A stretch of DNA of 64,000 bases. Origin: Caprimulgus europaeus. Its lineage: Eukaryota > Chordata > Aves > Caprimulgiformes > Caprimulgidae. Below, piece after piece: positions 25,194-34,890 of the stretch (position 1 is its first letter; the number at the start of each line of letters is the position of its first letter). A model generated the notes under the pieces. It did no database searches. It worked only from the letters and a program-made list of their open reading frames with translations, and was not told the origin of the DNA. The stretch is from assembly GCA_907165065.1 (NCBI GenBank), contig OU015525.1, forward strand, positions 53,143,537-53,207,536, in the 5' to 3' direction. A program made the position numbers and the translations under genes.

Positions 25194-28171
25194 AATCAAC
25201 AATTCCTTTCGTTAATGATATTATATAGCTAAAGACTACCATGATGTTGCCATATTACTGTTTATTAGGGATGCTATGTTACTTCTTTAGAAGCATAAGG
25301 ACATACCTCTTTGTTTATGTGGACCTTTGTGAAACATCACACAATCTAAGAATATACCTCTAAGTAAGAATGAATGTTTCCCTTTATAGTCTTCAATACT
25401 CATGTTTATGGGCTACAACATTTGTTATTCTGGAATGATTTTCCTTCTAAATATTGATATGAGAGTATAGACCGTTAATTATGTAAGAAAGGACACCCAC
25501 CAAACGAAGCCAAACTTAATTTTTACTTTTCTACTGGATATACAGTTTAAAGAGTGCTAAAGCACTGTATATATATATTTATTCTGGTCTGGTCCAGTAT
25601 ATTTTCTAGCGTACATTTCTCCCTAATTCCATCAGAGAAACACAGTCCTGTAGAAGTGCTTTTGTTCAATCCTAAGAGTTTATGTAACAAATCTGTTAGT
25701 GGATATTTGCAGATGAAGTGAATTGGCATCTGAATGTGCTGTATTTCCCCTTCTGCTAGCAATTACGGGATGCTTCACATGGGATGCCAGGTTTTTGCAG
25801 TGTTCTTTATTTGTGGCAAATTAGGGAGGTGTTCTGAGGCACTGAGGTTGCCGAATCTATTTATTAAATGCAGGTGACTGCAGTTATCATTTTGTAGGTG
25901 AACAACAAGAACTATCCAATTGTGCTTTGGGTGTATACATCCAGAGCAGTTCAAATTACACCAACAGTAGTGCTGCAATTCATACAGGTGGTAATAGCAC
26001 TACAGAATATACTACCCACTTGGGAATAAGAGACTGTAGTAAAAGTCCTTATTTATCTGCCTATCAAAATACTCTAAGGCTGAATTTACAAAAGGAGAGT
26101 GTTTATATTATCAGTGGAAAAACTGTATCTATGTACTTTTTATGCATGGAAAATGGTCTGCAAGCTTTTCTTCAGCTGTGGAAAGGAAAATCGCTGTGGA
26201 AAGGAAAATCACTGCGAAAATACGATGTACATGGTTGTGAGTAAAGCTACTGAATGGGTATAGACTTGAATGCAGAAGGAGCAGGTTTTAGAAGGTGAAG
26301 GGTAAATGTTTATGAGGATGTCTGTTCTTACCCTTTCATGAATACATACTCTGGCCTGTAATAGAGCGATAGCAATTTTAGCTATAACTACAAGGGGATT
26401 TCTGTTCTGTGATAGGACATACTAAAGACCTATCTAGACAACACATGACCTTACTGAGAGTAGTTGTTTCTGTCCTGCTCAGCAAAGTCCTGCTGAAACC
26501 CCAAACCAGTTAGTGCATGCTACCAAACTTCTCTATGTGCAGTCTTTCCCAAGGGGGTGAGGAGCTGAACGACCTTTGGTTGTGCAGGGTATACCAGCTT
26601 GAGCGTGCTGCCCTACAGTCTCAGCTCTATGCTGTTAAGACCCAAGGGAAACAGAGGTTTCTGCACAGCACTTCTGGGAGGTCCCAGAGGCTGGGTGACT
26701 GTGGGCAGGAGCCCTCAGGGACTTCAGTCTCTACAGGGTAAACATACCCTAAATCAATAGGGAATTCCCATTGTGTTACAATCCTTGCACGCTGTTTAGC
26801 TGACTGAAGATGAGAAGTACTGTAGCTATAATGATCTGATGGTATCACTCCACCTTGACTTCTAGGGGAGAGAGAGAGACAAGGCCACCTGTTGGATCTG
26901 GAAAAAGTAGTCAAGCTTGCAGGCAGGTAAACCATATACATTCAGGTATATAGGTCTGTTTTGGTGAGTGCTGGAGTTTAACAAATCTCTCCAGGCTTGG
27001 CTAGTAGAACTGATCTTTAAGAAATTCTTCCGTTCCTCAAAAATTACAATATTAGTTATTTGTTGGTTTAGTTGTATGACTTAATAAGAATTTCCAGACA
27101 GTTCACTTCAGCTCACCTCATCACTGAATGAACTATTCTATACTGGTATTTGCAGTGAGTTACTATTGTCCTCACCGTTTCAACTCTCTTATGTAGGTCC
27201 TCGAGAGTCTTCAAGGGTGCATTTCACATTAACAACTTCATAACTGCAAAAGCTGAGGGGAACCAAGGGGGTTAATCCATCAAAGTATATAGCGAACATT
27301 TCTTCTAATAATGATTATATTTTCTAAGTGGGCTATTATGGATTTTATACCTCTGCTGATAAAATTTATTTTGTCATAAGTGGTTTTGAATTAAGATGGG
27401 AATGGAACTTTAAATGGTAAATATATTTCATACTAAATACATGGGATTGTTTTGGCCTGGAGTCCAAGAAGAGCTAAGAATTTTTCTCTGCCATAGGCTT
27501 TAGCTTTAGTATTTTTCAAACTCTTCAAACATTTGCCAAAATGCTAAAAATGCCTATTCCCTCTCTTTCTATACAACTGACTTGTTGTCAGTTCTATAGG
27601 TTTTCAATGCATCTTCCTATGGGTTCTAGTAACTCTAAATAGTTTAATTCTGAAAGTAGGATTAAGTGAAATATGCACATATAGCTAAAGCAGAGGCTTG
27701 GTCAGGCTGTTTGTCATTAAAAACTGTTTTTTCTTGGCTATTGCAGTCACTGAATCAAAATATTGTCCAGAGAAAATTAAGGGTAGTAAAAGGCCTGCCT
27801 GACCAGATTGTTATAAGCATGTGAGTGTAATTTGTGAATATAAATAGAATTCTGGACACCTAATTTTCATTCCAGTTATTGTCAGCCAGCTGTGGACCTT
27901 CAACCCTGACAAACTTGTCACATTTGCCACACCTGGGTGTGGTCATGAGCTAGGTGAGTCATACCTAGCCAAGTGGTAGCCAAGTGAAACCACCACGCTG
28001 GGTGACCTACACTGCTGCCTATCAAAACCTTACATAGGAGAAGGAAGGTCTGGTTGGAATAAAAGATATATTCCTCACAGTAAGTGTTAGGGGAGAGAAG
28101 TTTGTGAGAGAGTCAGTTTTGGGCACTTTAAGTTGGAATAAATTTGAACTTTTAAGTTAATTGTTTAGGGC
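25194..28171. other. Non-coding stretch with an 18-bp tandem duplication
   Basis: No gene recognised. At 26175-26210 the 18-mer gctgtggaaaggaaaatc occurs twice in exact tandem, with a degenerate third start. It lies inside a 105-codon frame that I consider chance. The 27880-28070 segment just before the LTR is slightly coding-like but contains a stop after about 25 codons. Confidence 0.5.
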
Positions 28172-28177
28172 CAAGTG

Positions 28178-28529
28178 TGTTGTAAATCATTGAAATGGCT
28201 TAGGCCCCTTGACATAAATCAGAGAGAATTAGCAGAGATCTTCAGGAGGCCTCTTCTCCTTGAGAACTTTAGACAAAACAATTCTAATCAAGCTGGGAAA
28301 AAAGGGAGTATCCTGGTTTTGCCCTTTGAAGTTCAACTGAACAAACACCACCTGTTGTAACGAGGAGAGAGTTCTCAGGAGAATGAATAAGCCAATCAGT
28401 GTGGATTTATAAGAACGTATGTGGGCTTGGTTAACGGATTGTATATAAGAGACATGTGTGTGATCAATAAAGGGGGAAGTCTGATGATTCTCATATTGAG
28501 CGTCCGGATTTTTTCCCCCCGTCGCAACA
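28178..28529 (+). mobile_element. Solo endogenous-retrovirus LTR
   Basis: A 352-bp element that starts with tgttgtaa and ends with gcaaca, giving the TG...CA ends and short inverted termini of a retroviral LTR. It is flanked by an exact 6-bp duplication (caagtg). Inside are a CCAAT box (28392-28396, agccaatcag), a TATA box (28442-28449, tatataag) and a polyadenylation signal aataaa (28466-28471), all in plus orientation. A short downstream part ends in a T/C-rich stretch and gtcgcaaca. The signal sits only about 16 bp after the TATA box, implying a very short R region. No primer-binding site or internal gene follows, so it is a solo LTR left by recombination between two LTRs. The 6-bp duplication fits class II (ERVK/alpha-beta-like) elements, but the family is my inference. 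Confidence 0.88.
28442..28471 (+). promoter_or_regulatory. LTR TATA box and polyadenylation signal
   Basis: tatataag (28442-28449) and aataaa (28466-28471) lie in the expected order in the LTR's U3/R part, about 45 bp downstream of a CCAAT box. Together they could provide a promoter and a transcript end. Whether the solo LTR is active cannot be judged from sequence. Confidence 0.7.
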
Positions 28530-28535
28530 CAAGTG

Positions 28536-29889
28536 TTGATTTAATGTTTAGAATTTAGAAATGGCTAGGTCATGACAGAACTGATAAAGCATTTTAGCAG
28601 AGATGAGATGAACTAGTGATCATTGGGAGAAGAATGATACATGGAAAAGGAACATGTGTGGAGGGATCTTGGGGACAGGACCAGGAGCAGTACGTGATGC
28701 TGTTCCTGGTGCCTTTGCAGGAGTGAGGTCTGGAGGAGAAGGTGCTAATGAGAAACAGTTTGGATACCAGTCCTGCATGTTCCAAATGTGTGTTGTGTTC
28801 CTTGGTGCCGCTGCACCTTGCCAGTATCAGAAGACCTGAGTTGCTTGTGGCAGATGTAGGCAATCCAAACAACTGTCAGTGTAAGCACATCAAAGGCTTG
28901 TTGCAGGACAGACTAGTGAACATGACCTCACTTGCTGAAGGTAGTGATGGAGTTTGTGATGACCTGCATAATATCCCAGCCTTGGCCTAGGCCTTGACAA
29001 GCCATGATGTTCAGGTTATAACTGAGGTGATCCAGATATTTAGCATTGTAAAGGCTTATATGAATCAAGGAGAAACCCTGCTGTACATTATCCATCACAG
29101 AATCTATCTTCTGAATGTGGCAGCGATTTGCAATGGGTTTGCTTGAGTCACCAGAGTTTATGTTAAGTACCTGGTTCCTGTGACAATGCAAATCTCTAAG
29201 CTGGACCAGGTTTCAGCCACAGATTTTGATTGTCAGCATAGGGTTCCTAGATAAGTTTCTTGCAAAAGGACCTTGCTAAATGCCTTTTTCATATTTACTT
29301 AAGTTCTGATTAGATTCCATGCTCAGGCCAAAATTGGCACTTGCTTCCCTCACTGACATGGTTTTATGCCTTTTACATTTCTCCTCCTCAGTTTGCTTTT
29401 GTGGAGAACCACACTTACTTCAGTCTGATTTATCCCAAATACTCATGCCTAATGTACACTGGAAGGACATAATCACAAGATGCATGAGTGCACGAGTTGC
29501 ATTGGGAACAGTGGTGGTATTTGCATCATTTCAAGTAAACCTTCTGTAACTGAGTTACAGAAAATAGATATAATATTTGCAACAGTTGTGCATTGCAGGA
29601 TAAAGGCAGGGATCGCAATATGTCTTCACCATCAAGGAAAAGATCCCAGCAGACGACTTAATTGATCCTTCACAGACCAGATGGAGAATTCAAGAATAAC
29701 TTACAAAGGTCAGTTTTTATGGTTTATGCTACTTTGTCCAAATTGTGATAGAGCAAGAAAGTAACACTGTGATGGAAGGGTCAACAGGGAGAAGTTAATA
29801 GAAAGCAGGGTGAGTTCAATCTCCTTTTCCCAAGTTCTCAGAGTGCGATAATTTTCCCCTTCTAAAGGTCTGTGACAGATTTTTATGCA
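28536..29889. other. Possible decayed coding remnant, unassigned
   Basis: In one plus-strand frame from about 28742 to 29665 the translation is protein-like but interrupted by several stops. The best part is 28850-29130, which includes 'HDVQVITEVIQIFSIV' and 'LLYIIHHRIYLLNVA' across one stop. It has alternating hydrophobic character and an N-x-T site. I cannot assign a family with confidence. A degraded pseudogene exon is possible, and so is chance. Nothing else was recognised in the interval. Confidence 0.25.
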
Positions 29890-30797
29890 CTAAGAATCAT
29901 AGAATGGTTTGGGTTGGAAGGCACCTTAAAAATCACCTAGTTCCAACCCCCCTGCCATGAGCAGGGACACTTTCCACCAGACCAGGTTGCTCAAAGCCTC
30001 ATCCAACCTGGCCTTGAACACTTCCAGGGAGGAGCATTCACAACTTCTCTGGGCAACCTGTTCCAGTGTCTGACCACCCTCACAGTGAGGAATTTCTTTC
30101 TAATATCTAATCTAAACCTGCCCTCTTCCACTTTAAAACCATTTCCCCTTGTTCTATCACTACCTGCCTTTATAAAAGTCCCTCCCCAGCTTCCTTGTAG
30201 GCCCCTCCAGGTATTGGAAAGCCGTTATAAGATCTCCCCAGAGCCTTTTCTTTTCCGAGCCCAACTCTCTCAGCCTGTCCTGGTAGGAGAGTTGCTCCAG
30301 CCCTTGGAACATCCTCATGGCCTCCTCTGGACTCATTCTAAAAGGTCCATGTCTTTCTTGTGTTGGGGACTCCAGAACTGGACACAGGACTCCAGGTGGG
30401 GCCTTACGAGAGTGGAGTACAGGGGGAGAATCACCTCCCTCAACCTGCTGGCCACGCTTCTCTTGATGCAGCCCAGAGTACGGTTGGCCTTCTGGGCTGC
30501 AAGTGCACATTGCCAGCTCATGTTGAGCTTCTCATCCACCACCACTCCCAAGTCCTTCTCTTCAGAGCTGGCCTCAAGCCACTCATTGCCCAGCCTGTAT
30601 TTGTGGGATTGTCCCAACCCAGGTGCGGGACCTTGCATTTGGCCTTGTTGAACTTCATGAGGTTAGCACAGGCCCACCTCCCAAGCCTGTCAAGGTCCCT
30701 CTGGATGGCATCCCATCCCTCCAGTGTGTCAACTGAACCACACAGCTTGGTGTCATCAGCAAACTTGCTGAGGGTGCACTCAATCCCACTGTCCATG
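29890..30797 (-). mobile_element. CR1 LINE, longest recent copy, with RT motif
   Basis: About 0.9 kb on the minus strand, from a truncated 5' side near 30797 to the tail at 29890 (agaatcatagaatgg on the plus strand). On the minus strand the first frame carries '[19 protein letters not shown]'. FADD is the catalytic reverse-transcriptase motif of CR1 (the YADD-box equivalent), and '[12 protein letters not shown]' follows. Later blocks are '[19 protein letters not shown]', '[19 protein letters not shown]' and 'LEQLSYQDRLRELG', and the 3' UTR gives 'ctgccatgagcaggg...gttccaaccc'. The blocks lie in different frames and some stops intervene, so the copy is inactive. The 188-codon plus-strand frame over it is an antisense artefact. 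Confidence 0.95.
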
Positions 30798-33057
30798 CAG
30801 GCACAGAGTCTGCTTCTATGAGCTGTTAACATAAGAACACATAGCACTGGCCTAATAACATTCAGGAACGAAGACACTTCAGAACAGTAAAAATGAGTCA
30901 TTTGAAATCACCATGATCCATGTAAAACTAATGGTGGGAGTGTCTGGCAGATCAGGCAGCCCTGACTGTGCTCCAATTAGCTGTGCTTGTAATTGATGTT
31001 ACAACTTTGAAGTCTGTTGTGATTCATTGTCACTAAAGTTCACAGCAGTTGGTGGCTTTTCCATTTTAAAGAAAAGACCAAGAACTGCTTTAAAATACTC
31101 ATGACTGTGATTGATGTAACAGGGAGGTGACTGAAAACCCAATATTTTAGTAGACTAGCAGAGGTGGGGAATTAAAAAGGCAGGGGCCATATTATGCTGA
31201 ACCTCTAAGTTACTTAGTATGCTCAGACACCCCATACTGACTACAATGGGGACACTGTGCTGAATTCCACTTTGGACATTTCTAGCCAATTGCCAGGCAG
31301 ATTCTTGGCTAGCTGTCTGTTTTATTTTGGCCTCTGAGCAGGTCCATTGGAGTTTTAACCCGGTTGCATAGAGTCCTGCGGATTCCTGCTATAGAGAGAG
31401 CAATGTGCATCATAGGCAGTTTTGTATTGAGTTAGAAATGTTTCTTTTGACAGAGACTAAAACATTGACAAGTTATTTTAGCTGCTACAGCACACAGGGT
31501 GTTAGTGATCTCTTAGGCTCTCAGACTTTTGTCCCCACTGGGCGCATCTGGCATAGGCACTACAGAACTCAGCCAAAAATCTTCACTGCGCTCTCCATGA
31601 GAGGCACCTACAGCACCGAAGCTCAGCACAGCCAGAGTGACTAAGAGAGTCGTGGCTCCAGTCTGAGGAAGCCTTCTGAAGCAGCCCTGCAACTTCTGAA
31701 TTGCTTCTACATGCTGAGAGAAGAGGATGTGTAGGGGGATGGCTGTTACTCAGAGTTGTGTGATTATCTCAGAAACATGAGTCCTTATGCCAAATTTTTC
31801 ACTCTCTTGTCAGCAGCAGGAGAAGCAATCTCACCACTGAGCACAGAACACTTCCCTTTTACTCTCTTCAGACTTTCTATGCCTGAAGAGCCTTGCACAC
31901 CGGCCTTCTTGGGATGGCGAAATCAATGCTGCTAATGCTCTTAAGAAACTTAAGGTGAGCTGTCTGCCCAAACGAGCTCATTTAAAGGCAATTTGCTTAT
32001 GTCTGCACAATTTCAAGTGACTGCAATGTAGACTTATCTTTTCAGATGTGCCCATTTCCTCAGCTAAAGCTACATTGTTTGTTGTATTATAATACAATTA
32101 CAGTGTGTAGACCTAAACAGGTACCGAAACAACATAAAATAAGATTAGAAAATGTTTAGTTTTTTGTCTGAATAACAGCATCAGCCTGAAATCCTGCTGT
32201 GGAATTTACATCACAGGCAGATGTACATAAGGTCCTGTGAATATTCTTCTACTTTATGCCCTATAACTTCTCTCCTTCTGGCAGATCTCTCTGGATGGCT
32301 CTTAAATTGTGCAGTGATATTTACTTTTGTGTATGTAGCAGCATTCTGTTCAATCATTTTCTGGAGAAAGCAGCATACAAAAGACAGCCTTTCCTAACCC
32401 CTCTCTGTTTCCTTCACCTCCAGGCCTCCCTGCTTCACCTTTAGTTTCTCTCCCAGCTGGAAAAAGATTCTTATGTTTCTTTCTAACGATTACTAACTTT
32501 AAAATTAAAACCTATTGGCTTCCTGCAGTGCTCAGAGGATCCTAGTGCAAAGAAGGGCTGTAGTTCAAATAGCCTAAGGGTGATCAAATCCATTTCCATC
32601 ATTTGGTATTGCCTCCTGCTCATTCAATTTTGGTCTTTATTGCAACGAGAAGAAAGAATAAAGTAGACCCCTCTGGACTTCTGAAATTTCCCTGAGCAAA
32701 GTAACTTCACAGTAAGAGATAGATCAAAAAATAGCTTTCGTACTCAGGTGCAGATGGGAAAAAGTGAAGATCTTAAGACTGTATGACTGATGGTGTTGCA
32801 AAGCCTAAAGGTAGGTGCCCAGATCCAGGAGAAGAGTTCACAGGACCACTTATCATCACCTTCCATACAAAGGGCTGGGATCTACAGCAGGCACCAATCT
32901 GAGCTGAGGGATCCTATGACTAGGGAACTGCTTTGTGAGGCTTTTACCCTCATGGTTTGGGTGCCTTTGAGAGACTTGGATTCGGGTATTAGCCCTCTAC
33001 TTCAGAATTAGGTGCTTCCCTTTCTTTTGAAATGTGTATGTCCAGCCACTGTGGAGT
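30798..33057. other. Non-coding stretch, nothing recognised
   Basis: Mixed-composition DNA with no supported gene, RNA or repeat. Open frames stay below 80 codons. Confidence 0.55.
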
Positions 33058-33262
33058 CTGTCAGGACAGGTCCTGTCAGCCAGTGCCTGTCCCACCACCT
33101 CAGCCAGGAGCAGGGTAGCTGGGAGGCAGTGGGGCAGCCCCGGCCATTGGGCACCTCCCTGGGCACAGGGACAGGCTGAGGCTGGATCAGGACATGGACC
33201 TGCAGGTAGACCCAGCATGGTTGGGCCCATTGGCTAGGCATGGAGGCTGACCCCGATGTGGT
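33058..33262 (+). repeat. Unclassified GC-rich interspersed repeat, copy 2
   Basis: Same-orientation relative of 12666-12857, about 20.4 kb away. It shares 'cagccagtgcc', 'cccaccacctcagccaggagcag', the exact 15-mer gggcacctccctggg at 33149-33163, 'acaggctgaggc' and 'cccagcatgg'. The GC-rich sequence continues to about 33375 without an obvious counterpart in copy 1. On the minus strand both copies contain 'ASACP..QGGA.W.GLP'. This may reflect shared descent rather than a protein. No target duplication or TG...CA ends could be fixed. Confidence 0.7.
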
Positions 33263-34605
33263 GTTGCTGGGACAAGGGCTAATGGTGCTGGGGGACTGAA
33301 ATGAGGTCCTGGGCCGTGGCAGGGTGGGAGAGGAGGGGTGCGCAGGGGCAGGCAGGAATGGCACTACCTCAGGGTCATAACAGTGTGCTATTTTGCACAC
33401 ACTTTTTGCATTGTAGCAAGGAATGAGAGCATTCCCTGAAGGAGGAGAAGGTACAATCCCCAGCCCTTCTCATTCAGAAGGGTCTCCATTCACCTTTCCC
33501 ATATTACTGGAGAGAACCCACATGTTTCAGCACTTCCTTCTTTTCCATCCTCCATGATGCAAAACTCAGGCTAAGGTGGCCAGCTCTTCACATCTGCTGC
33601 AGAGGGAACCACTTTACCCAAGTTGGGCTTGTGAAGTCCACTGTAAGTGTGCAATCTGGGAGGCCATTTGCAGGTATGGGTCTCTGCAACTTACCTACTG
33701 CCATTTCAGCACCAATTACTGTAAATGTGTGCATGTATCACTGTCCTGTCATGGAAAAGGTGAACTTTAAACTGTTATACCTCGTTACTTTACAGTAAAT
33801 TGTATTTGAAAATTTACATTTTATTGAACTTTTGTTTTCATCTCATTAAATATCTACTTTAGTGTGAATCCCAGTGTATTAAAGCCACAGATGACATTGA
33901 AAATCATAATCTTTCCAGTATAATAAAGGAAGAGGATGTAAATTAGAGAGCTTTCTCAAAGTCATTGTTCAAAATTTCCTTATAGAGAACTATATGAGCC
34001 AGTAATATAATAAAAACTCCCCTGCTTGCTAGTTCTGAAGAAATTGTGAAGGAAATGCAGGTTTAATTATTCCAGTGAGCTTTGGAACAAGACTAACACT
34101 GAAAATAATAGAAGTTTTAAAACCACTAGAACTTAAATAAGTCTGCTCTGAACCTTACTTGTTAATATAAACTAAAAGAGGACTTCAAATGGCAGAATGC
34201 ATAATTAAGTTAATTTAAAACACTTTAACTGCATGTGAAAATGAAAAACATATGTTGTGTAAGTAAAATGCATATTTATATACCTGTTCCAAGTGATTTA
34301 TCATCTTTTTAGAGGTGCAGAGTGAAAGGGTGAGGGGCAAAGGACACAACAGAGGAAACTCTGGTTAGGCATTAGGATAATTTTTTTTTGCTATGACATG
34401 GTCAGATATTATACCAGGTTGCCCAGAGACTTATAATATCTCTATCCTTGGAGATATTCTCTCCTGTAATGAGCAAGTCTCTGAGTCCTCTAAATTGGCT
34501 CAGATTTGAGCTCTGTCTGGAACAGTTGATACCCAGAGGTCCATCTGAATCTATAACATTCTATGGTTGGGTAAGATTCAGAAGATTGCAAGTGCAAAGA
34601 GGTGA
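33263..34605. other. GC-rich flank then AT-rich non-coding DNA
   Basis: GC-rich to about 33375, then ordinary AT-rich DNA. No gene or repeat recognised. Confidence 0.5.
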
Positions 34606-34890
34606 AAATCACAGAATCACAGAATGTCAGGGATTGGAAGGGACCTCGAAAGATCATCTAGTCCACTCCCCCTGCCGGAGCAGGAACACCTAGATGAGAT
34701 CACACAGGAAGGCGTCCAGGCGGGTCTTGAATGTCTCCAGAGAAGGAGACTCCACAACCTCCCTGGGCAGCCTGTTCCAGTGCTCTGTTACTCTCACAGT
34801 GAAGAAGTTTCTTCTCACATTTAAGCGGAACCTCCTGTGTTCCAGTTTACACCCATTGCCCCTTGTCCTATCATTGGTCACCACTGTGAA
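34606..34890 (-). mobile_element. CR1 LINE 3' end
   Basis: About 285 bp on the minus strand. The tail on the plus strand is aatcacagaatcacagaatg, then 'ggattggaagggacctcg' and 'atctagtcc'. The minus strand retains an intact C-terminal ORF2 frame: '[19 protein letters not shown]', '[19 protein letters not shown]' and '[19 protein letters not shown]'. The tail differs from the 9158 copy at only about one position over 55 bp, so these are recent members of one CR1 subfamily. It is 5'-truncated near 34890. Confidence 0.95.

Larger units (their letters stand above)
28172..28535 (+). repeat. 6-bp target-site duplication flanking the LTR
   Basis: The hexamer caagtg occurs at 28172-28177, immediately before the LTR's tgttg start, and again at 28530-28535, immediately after its caaca end. 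Exact direct repeats at both borders show that the 352-bp element between them was inserted by a retroviral-type integrase. They also fix both ends. Confidence 0.9.

Noticed and set aside
25927-26244. 105-codon plus-strand frame with an internal repeat
   Set aside because: Begins at a TTG, Ser/Thr-rich, no signal peptide or domain, and no supporting features.
30085-30651. 188-codon plus-strand open frame
   Set aside because: It lies antisense to the CR1 ORF2 and 3' UTR. The openness comes from the GC-rich retrotransposon sequence.
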